Source: Coptis chinensis
Lineage: Eukaryota > Streptophyta > Magnoliopsida > Ranunculales > Ranunculaceae
Reading direction: 5' to 3'
DNA: 64,000 nucleotides
Assembly: GCA_015680905.1 (NCBI GenBank)
Contig: CM027379.1
Span: 102,351,001-102,415,000, forward strand
Under the pieces are notes generated by a model. It saw only the letters and a program-made list of their open reading frames with translations, was not told the DNA's origin and did not search any database. Shown in pieces: positions 57,561 through 64,000 of the stretch (position 1 is its first letter; every line of letters begins with the position of its first letter). The position numbers and the translations under genes are program-made.

Positions 57561-60531
57561 GCCTAGTATATCATTTCCCATTACGCCCGAACTCATTATA
57601 AATTGTCCCTTCAGATCCGAGTGCAAACTCTGTAATCCTTTACACCTTGATTGCATTTACGAGGTTGTTAATGTTCATGGCATCACCTTGTAGTAAGTGA
57701 AATATTTCTCTTTGGAAGGCTCCATTCTAAACTAAATAAAATCTAACTCAATTTTGATTTTGATTTGCATGCATCCTTTTGTGAAGAGACTCGAACTCCC
57801 CTATAATCCCTCCAAAGGTCTATATGAGAACCATCCGCAATTATCCATTGAAAGCTAATGACGCACTTTGCCAAATGGAGGACTTCTTGTTCCAAAACTT
57901 ACCTGGGAAACAAATTAAACCATGTCAGATATTGCAGAGGAACAAACTTCAACAACAAACTAAACCAAAATCAGATAACATACCAATTGGAATCGCAACA
58001 CAAAGTGTTTGTGCATGTCTGTGTCACTCGATTCCGATCCTTATTGAGTTGTTGTACCGTGGGCCAAAGCAACCTTAAAATTTGACAAAAGGATACCTTA
58101 ACAGTTGGTTTTTTGTTTGTGTGAACACATTCGATGATAATATTAAAGGAGTAATAGGAATTGAAATAGATTGAATCAGAAAAACTAAAATAGAATGAAA
58201 ATATGGGAGGAAGTATACCAACGAATTGGGAAAAAAAAGTAATTAGGGAGCCCAATTACCCTACCCCGTCTGTCTCTCGTTATGGAGGTTAATAGGTTAT
58301 ACAGGAGCTCTAATTTTAAGTTAAGGAATCGAGTTGAACAGAAAAATTATATATAATAGAGTTCATACCAGTTCGAAGAAAATCCCTCATATTGGAATTC
58401 AGAAAGCAAGGAGGTCTTTCTCTCAAAGCCGAAGCTCATCTCAAACGCAGTTTATAGGGAAGATCGGGGATAGTGATCGTAAGTGATCATGTTTTGCAAC
58501 CATTGATAGGATCATCGCGTTTGGTACAATATTACAACATAGATGAAACAAAGGAGGGAATCCCTATGCATTCGGGGGCATCAAACTGTTCCGACTTCTA
58601 ATTTCAAATTTCGAACTATGTATGTATGCCAAATGACCTGCATTACTTCAAAAGATTGGAAAATAAAGAAAGAGAATGAAATAGCTTAGATGGAGTTGTT
58701 TGGCTAATAAATTTAGTCATTTACGGATTTCAATGAGACATACCTAATCGACAAAATTACATTTGCACTCAACCCTCGATTCAGCAAATTTAAAATTGTT
58801 CACGTTAACCATTTTCTATGGAGCTGAATTTTGAAAAATCAGATCAGAACCTAATGAAGGCGAACAGTTTCAAGCATTTTTAGCAAGCTGTATGAGGTCC
58901 ATGATTGCCAACCACCCAATGGATGAAATTCAAAGATTATTAAACATTGTCGTCAAGAAAGTTCCAATTCCCAACTGTTCAATCTACACAGTACATACAA
59001 TTTGCAGGTTGGCCGCATACAAATTCTATAGCAAAGGAAAATATATATAGTAGCAGTCTAACACCTAAGTTAAGTACCATATGTTTTCACAAAAAACAAA
59101 GAATAAAAAGGCAATAACTGAAATGACTCCATTAACGGATTTGAGTCGTTTACTCTCCTTCTAATATTTCTATCACAAAGTAACCAAAAATGGGTAGTCA
59201 AGATTCAAGAGTATATATGTGTGACACATTAATCCATTTTTGGTATTCAAAATGATATAGTCAGGGTATATCGAAAGGAAAGGAAAAAAGAGGACACACA
59301 TCTAAGAAGGTTGGAGTGATAATTGCTCACCTTAATTCTTAGACGTTGGAAGAATAGTTTTTGAGATTAATTGAAGCCTCGAGAATAATGTTGAAAGCCT
59401 CCAATTCAAACAAATTACATGGTAGAAAAAGACAATCTCTGAAAAATCAATGCTAACTTGACAAAAACCAAGACTTAATCTCTATCAATATAGAAATTGA
59501 GTGTTACTAAAAATAGAGAAAATAAGATAGCAGAAGAACAAAGTCACACTAAAGATATCATATGAAAAACCAAAAAGTACAGTGAAATAGAGAGAGAGAG
59601 AGAGTACCTGAGTGCAATGTATTCATTGATAGTATGTAGCTTCCTTGAAATCTCTGTCCACATTTCAACCAAGATTAGTAATCAAATTTCTAAACACTGA
59701 ATTTTGGTCTATAAAGAAACAACCAAATGCGTGGGGAGAAATGAGTCACAACTGAACTGAGGAAAAAAGTGAGATGATTAAAATTTAGGAGGAAAAAAAA
59801 CATATAGGAAGAACTGAGAGACAGATAAAGAAATCAAAGCAGAAAGGGAACTATGCATACTCTTGAAAATCCGAAACAGTTTTTCGACTATTTAGTAATG
59901 CCCATAGTTGAAGCCCATCTCGTTAGGCTTTCTTTTGGAAACTCCTTAATTACCATACTTAATTTTCTTCATTGTAAAACTGAAACCCCAGACTCCCACT
60001 TTAAAAGTTCTTAGGAAACGTATATCACTATATCAGGAATAAATTAGATTATAAACCGCAAGCCATCTACGCCCAAAGCCCTCTTTCTTTTCACTTTCCT
60101 TGAACTGTTGATACACTATTACACCCTAATAACTAATTTTAAATAAGAACATGGAAGTGCGCAATTATACTCACCATGTACCACAATTTCAGGGGAAAAG
60201 AAAGAATTATTGACACCAAGTGGATAATAATGATTATTGTTTTATTTCATATCGAAGTCAAAAGTGTGAAAATAAAAGTAAATATGTATAAGAATGAAAC
60301 AAAACATTGTAGGGCTAGACAAAATACTTTAAAAGGGACTAAGGGCGCAGCTAATTCAGGGAAATAAAGGTCACTCACCAAAAGAAAAAGAGAGAAGGAA
60401 GCAGCAATATAATCGTATATGCTACTTGTTATGATATAAATAGCTTGTAGAAGCACTCTAATGTGCAAAGACCATCTAAATCAACTCCATTGACAATATG
60501 TGTTTTTAGTGGCAATTAAACAGATAGATAC
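57561..60531. other. No gene recognised; isolated exon-like stretches
   Basis: AT-rich. A + frame near 58840-59045 (MRSMIANHPMDEIQRLLNIV) and a minus splice-bounded piece near 59610-59663 (ISRKLHTINEYIALR, then a GTACTC donor) look protein-like but match nothing I can name. Confidence 0.4.
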
Positions 60532-60637
60532 CATGAGCTCGATGTCGACATAATCTGAGGCAAGATGTATTGCTAAACAAAGTGCATCCAGTCGTGAAGT
60601 TTTGTCACTTTCCTAATGACAACCATCCGAATTTGGC
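60532..60637 (-). pseudogene. Dehydroquinate dehydratase-shikimate dehydrogenase exon relic
   Basis: On the minus strand, after an acceptor (gttttttacag) and before a donor (CATG|GTATCT), the exon reads PNSDGCH, a TAG, then ESDKTSRLDALCLAIHLASD and YVDIELM. The plant bifunctional shikimate-pathway enzyme has RPKWEGGQYEGDENKRQ, DALRLAMELGADYIDVEL at an exon of this shape. The pattern E.D..R.DAL.LA..L..DY.D.EL fits well, but the stop inside the exon and the lack of neighbouring exons make it a relic. Another TIM-barrel protein cannot be excluded. Confidence 0.5.
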
Positions 60638-61333
60638 CTGTAAAAAACACATCAAATATTAGTTCATTGCACCTAGTTGACCAAACTTTATATGAATGAA
60701 GAGGTCATTATATGTTAAGCATTGGAAAAGACTGGTATTGAGCTTGTTGATATAGTGGAGGTGTAAGCACTTTTTGAAAATTATAGAGTCCACAAAGTAG
60801 GTCCATTGTATTAACCTTGAGTCCAATTATCTTTTTTTGCATTTGTACATTGTGCAAGTTTCGTCAATTACAGTACAAACACAAAAAGGGATTATATCAC
60901 GAAATTTTTCATTTTATTTTTTAACAGTGTAATGTATTTCGGATAGTTCAACTGGAAGCAAAAAATATGATTTCTTCATCCAATGTTGGTAACAAAAACA
61001 CACACACACATTGAGCAGGTACAAAAGTAAGACAAAAAAATCTATCAGAACTGAAAAAGGACAAAAAAGAAGAACAGTAAACAATCAAGGCGGCTGTTAT
61101 GTAAGCCTAGAGTTTTATCTTTTTTTTTAGGTGTATTACATAAACAGAGTAATAAAAAATAACTTAAAATAGATGATCAAGTAGTGGGCACAGGGGTTAT
61201 GATAATGTTTGAACTGCCCTCTACTAAGCAAGCTAAAAATCCTGAACCCAAACAATTATATAATGCTGGAGTAAATCGTAATTCATAATACGTTACCTTA
61301 GCTTTCTTCGGTATCTTGATGATTGTCTTCATA
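60638..61333. other. No gene recognised
   Basis: AT-rich; no feature supported on either strand. Confidence 0.45.
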
Positions 61334-61339
61334 TTTATT
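61334..61339 (-). terminator. AATAAA poly(A) signal of the dsRBD-like gene
   Basis: AATAAA on the minus strand, about 72 bases after the stop codon of the gene ending at 61411. Confidence 0.6.
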
Positions 61340-61410
61340 AAAAAGTTGTAATTGAAAGCATAACAAATGGATAAATTGAACTATTTGTTCTCCAAAGGGG
61401 TTAGAAAATG

Positions 61411-61914
61411 TCAAGAACTGTGGTTGACATCCTCATCTTCAGAAGGGTCATATTGACTATCATATTCCTCTTCACTTTCAGCAGGTTCATTCTTCTCCAT
61501 TATGAGACGCTCTTTCATAACTTTATTTTCTTCAATCAGCTTCTGATAACTTGCCTGCATAGCTTGATGTTCTTCAAGTAGTTTGTCAAAAGCGAATTCT
61601 ATTCGTCGGTAGCGCACAGAGTATTTTTTTTTGTCCTTATAGTTGAAGTCTTCTATTTCGCAGCTGTGGGCTTCTTGTAAAAAAGCAATTGCTTTCTTTG
61701 CAGCATCCTGTTCCGATGTGTTTTTGTCATGTGAACGTATTCCTAAGAATATCTTCTGCTTTTTTATTCTGGAGATTTCAACTTCTACCCATGCCTCATA
61801 TAAATTTTCGTGTAGGGTGCATCCGTAGGAACTTTTGCGCATGTTGAAATGCTTGAGCAGGTGGTGGAGTAAGGTTTTGAAAGAAATGGTGTAAATTGAC
61901 ATACCCGATTCCAT
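61411..61914 (-). CDS. dsRNA-binding-domain-like protein with coiled coil and acidic tail
   Basis: An intact frame of 167 residues. Residues 10-66 (SFKTLLHHLLKHFN, SSYGCTLHENLYEAWVEVEI, then DAAKKAIAFLQEA) follow the double-stranded RNA-binding fold: an opening helix, strands with a Y..H..F-like pattern, and a closing AAKKAI..L helix. Residues 98-140 form a Glu/Lys-rich coiled coil, and the last 25 residues are Glu/Asp/Ser. Exact family and function are not known to me. ATG 61914 follows a splice acceptor (AG 61919-61918) by three bases, so an upstream exon is expected: 62913-63021 is a good 5' leader exon ending in GAG|GTGAGC, giving an intron of 995 bases. A TATA box and a poly(A) signal frame the gene. 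No break is seen. The domain call is by pattern only. Confidence 0.62.
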   Translation of the reverse strand: MESGMSIYTISFKTLLHHLLKHFNMRKSSYGCTLHENLYEAWVEVEISRIKKQKIFLGIRSHDKNTSEQDAAKKAIAFLQEAHSCEIEDFNYKDKKKYSVRYRRIEFAFDKLLEEHQAMQASYQKLIEENKVMKERLIMEKNEPAESEEEYDSQYDPSEDEDVNHSS

Positions 61915-61917
61915 GAC

Positions 61918-62912
61918 CTACATATTAGGCAAAATTGTTAGTTGTGCTATGGAATTGAAAAATACTACCAATGGCCGGGCAACCAAGCAAGATAAACAAT
62001 ATGCATGTTCATAACCATTAGGAGAATGAATTAAAGTTGTTAGTGTATAATTGAAGAAGACATAGAAAAAGGTTAAGGTTGAAACTGTTTTGTACCACTT
62101 TTGCGCATAGACAACCCAATACAATTGCAGCAAGCCTGTAGTGCAGCTTGGCTATTGTAGGGTTCTAATATGAATTTTATATTGCAGTACAATTATAAGT
62201 TGAAAGCATAAACCGATGTGTGGGATGATAAAATGATGCCTGGGTGATTAACTTAAATGCATTGAAGAAAGTATGATGTAAAAAAAAGAGAAAAGAAATA
62301 AAGAACTAAAAAGAAAGAACATAGCAAAACAAAAAACAGTACGCAGAAAGACAGTTGCCGGCGCATAGATAGGGTCAAGTAACGCAATCCTAATCAATTT
62401 CTTGTCAATGACACTAAAGCAGTATGCAGATGATAGGGATGTACCAAATCAAAGATTTGGTTTAAACCTTTGTGGGATTTAGAAACGAAATAGCAGGAAA
62501 ATTGAATAGGACAAATAAAATAATCAGAATGGATGTGGAAGGATTTTTAGCATAGAAATGAAGACAATAATTTAGTATAGAAATGTTAGCATAATTTAAA
62601 GCTTGTGGATTCGTGGTGACTGCTTTGTGAATCTCTTTTTTAGTGTTGAATACAATCTAAAACACAAAGACCGAGAGAGAGGAGAGAGTAATAATTTGAA
62701 AACACACGATTGTAGCCAAAAAGCTCCGGCTGTTAGGTTGTTATTTATTTCTTTAAATTGGAAACCAGTACATGAATTTCCATAATTTATATAATAAACC
62801 AATTAAGTTTTTCTATTACACAAGCATAAGAACAATAATAAGGGAAGGAAAATAAAGGAAAAAGTATAAAAGTTTAGTAAAGAGCGAGAATAGTGAAATA
62901 ACCATGGCTCAC
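61918..62912 (-). other. Proposed 5' intron of the dsRBD-like gene
   Basis: Donor GTGAGCC (62912) and acceptor ccta-atatgtAG (61918) bound 995 AT-rich bases with no recognisable coding content. Confidence 0.5.
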
Positions 62913-63021
62913 CTCTTAAAAAAACTTGAGGTCGTCTTGAAATTTAGGAGGTTTTAACAAAAATGGTGCCAAACAGTCAGTTATCTGGAGGATGTGTACA
63001 CCAAGTAGCTTTGTTCAAAGT
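62913..63021 (-). other. Proposed 5' untranslated exon of the dsRBD-like gene
   Basis: Starts about 30 bases after the TATA box and ends at GAG|GTGAGC. It is pyrimidine-rich in part (gctttctcctcaacacttt), as plant leaders often are. The exact start is an estimate. Confidence 0.45.
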
Positions 63022-63050
63022 GTTGAGGAGAAAGCTTGCAGACTCGCGGG

Positions 63051-63057
63051 TTTTATA
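63051..63057 (-). promoter_or_regulatory. TATA box of the dsRBD-like gene
   Basis: TATAAAA on the minus strand within ccagTATAAAAcccgcgag. Confidence 0.55.
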
Positions 63058-63285
63058 CTGGTATAGGTGAGAGGTTACTTGATCCATCACTTCGTAACCG
63101 ACTACTTTTATCTTAATGAATTTATTGGGCAGAAAACTTGGACGAAGAGGCAGGCATGGAAAATGGAGTTAATTTAGCGATCCATTATTTTGATTTCGAT
63201 TTTTATTAAGTAACGGGTCGGAAATGGTGTTTAAGGGAGAGGAAAAAGGGCAACGCGTTAAGCCCACATCGAAGCCCATTAGGCA

Positions 63286-63311
63286 TTTTTTTTTTTTTTT
63301 TTTTTTTTTTT
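63286..63311. repeat. Poly-T run of 26 bases
   Basis: A homopolymer run between the two minus-strand gene models; length may be unreliable. Confidence 0.95.
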
Positions 63312-63399
63312 GTTTGATTGGATAATGGTCAATACATAAAAATGGCAATCAACATACATTAACCCATCTAACGGTGAATAATAATAATTCGTTTAAACC

Positions 63400-63405
63400 T
63401 TTATT
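63400..63405 (-). terminator. AATAAA poly(A) signal of the 80-residue gene
   Basis: AATAAA on the minus strand, about 36 bases after the stop codon at 63441. Confidence 0.5.
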
Positions 63406-63440
63406 AAGCTATTTGTAAGTTGTTAAATTTCAAAGGTTAG

Positions 63441-63683
63441 TTAATCAATACTCTCCATGCATTGTGAACTGTTAGGAAAACCACACAAACATGCTGGTTC
63501 TGTCGAGACTCTAGTTTCATCGTTATTTCTAATCTTGACAGTGAGCTTTAGATGTGCTTTGTTATTGTAGTCGTACATTGTTACGGCTGCATGGCCACGC
63601 CAGGAGCCCTTGGGAGGTGTTGCTTCGCGTGTAGCAAGAATTTTTTCGCTGGATTCACCGGGTACTTTGCAAAGATTATCCAT
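63441..63683 (-). CDS. Unrecognised small protein, 80 residues
   Basis: An intact frame starting MDNLCKVPGESSEKI, with a basic middle (KGSWRGHAAVTMYDYNNKAH), a Lys/Asn-rich strand-like stretch and a Cys-containing end (ACLCGFPNSSQC). No signal peptide or membrane segment is evident and I recognise no family. ATG 63683 lies one base after a splice acceptor (tgtttttAG, 63685). A short leader exon (63767 to about 63795, donor AAAG|GTTTGT) and a TATA box at 63821-63827 complete a small gene model, with AATAAA downstream. It is on the same strand as the dsRBD-like gene, some 390 bases upstream of that gene's TATA box. It could also be a fragment of a larger gene. Confidence 0.42.
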   Translation of the reverse strand: MDNLCKVPGESSEKILATREATPPKGSWRGHAAVTMYDYNNKAHLKLTVKIRNNDETRVSTEPACLCGFPNSSQCMESID

Positions 63684-63820
63684 TCTAAAAACACAGCATT
63701 ATATGTCAATAAGAGGTAAGAATGCATAATATAACTAAGTATATTCGTTGTAAATAAATAACAAACCTTTGAGTGGAAGGAGTTGATTGTGAATAACATT
63801 TTACAGACTAATCACTAAGT

Positions 63821-63827
63821 CTTTATA
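63821..63827 (-). promoter_or_regulatory. TATA box candidate of the 80-residue gene
   Basis: TATAAAG on the minus strand (cctccttTATAAAGact), about 30 bases before the proposed leader exon. Confidence 0.4.
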
Positions 63828-64000
63828 AAGGAGGTGCTTGGTAATGTGATTGTTTAATGCTATAAATACCAAGCCTACGTATATGTATAGTTTCTATATA
63901 TTAATAATAAAATTATTTGCTGTCCCCAATTGTATCAAGTACCAAGTTTGTCAATGTAAAGAAAAGTATAGTATATAGTAAGTTACCAAGATTTGAAGTA

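Noticed and set aside
1-64000. Autonomous Helitron proteins (Rep/helicase) to support the Helitron reading
   Set aside because: None were recognised; if a Helitron is present here it is non-autonomous.
1-64000. tRNA, rRNA or snRNA genes
   Set aside because: No cloverleaf with A and B boxes and no rRNA-like stretch was noticed; the short tRNA-complementary sequences are retroelement primer sites.

Overview
This window looks like nuclear DNA from a flowering plant, most likely a eudicot. It is AT-rich, host gene pieces keep plant-style GT-AG introns, a P-class pentatricopeptide repeat gene is present, and the mobile DNA is typical of plants: Ty3/gypsy chromovirus, Tat and Athila lineages, hAT and Tourist-like elements and Helitron-type ends. 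The species cannot be read from the sequence. No bacterial, organellar or CRISPR feature was seen. Everything is judged by eye from translations and repeat comparisons; no database search was run.

Region 1-15.8 kb is a graveyard of host gene fragments, all on the + strand. In order they resemble HMG-CoA reductase (N-terminal part), an F-box/FBD/LRR protein, dihydropyrimidine dehydrogenase PYD1, a GH79 heparanase-like protein, a LINE-type RNase H, and the last three exons of the THO-complex WD40 protein THO6/DWA1. Several keep their introns. A Helitron-like 3' terminus (7-bp stem hairpin, then CTAG and a T) lies at 15786-15814, and a possible 5' terminus at position 21. The best single explanation is a large gene-capturing Helitron, but the 5' end is uncertain. 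Two MITEs landed later in the THO6 fragment: a Tourist-like one in an intron and a hAT-like one in the last exon.

Region 17.9-53.8 kb is one nested stack of LTR retroelement fossils. An old chromovirus (+) holds a 3.26-kb solo LTR at 21.7-25.0 kb and a Tat-lineage element at 25.3-51.5 kb. The Tat element holds a younger Athila-type element (minus strand, long terminal repeats of about 3.9 kb) at 29.2-44.2 kb. A small non-autonomous hAT element sits at 51.5-52.3 kb. LTR similarity rises inward (roughly 90% for the two outer elements, about 98% for the Athila element), matching the order of insertion. All are broken.

Region 53.8-64 kb returns to host-like sequence. It has a decayed Rf-like PPR gene whose last ten or so repeats are still open, a TA microsatellite with another Helitron-like terminus, weak LINE and dehydroquinate dehydratase-shikimate dehydrogenase relics, and two compact minus-strand gene models near the right end. 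One encodes a dsRNA-binding-domain-like protein of 167 residues, the other an unrecognised protein of 80 residues. Each has a TATA box, a 5' intron and an AATAAA signal. These two are the only loci in the window that look like intact host genes.
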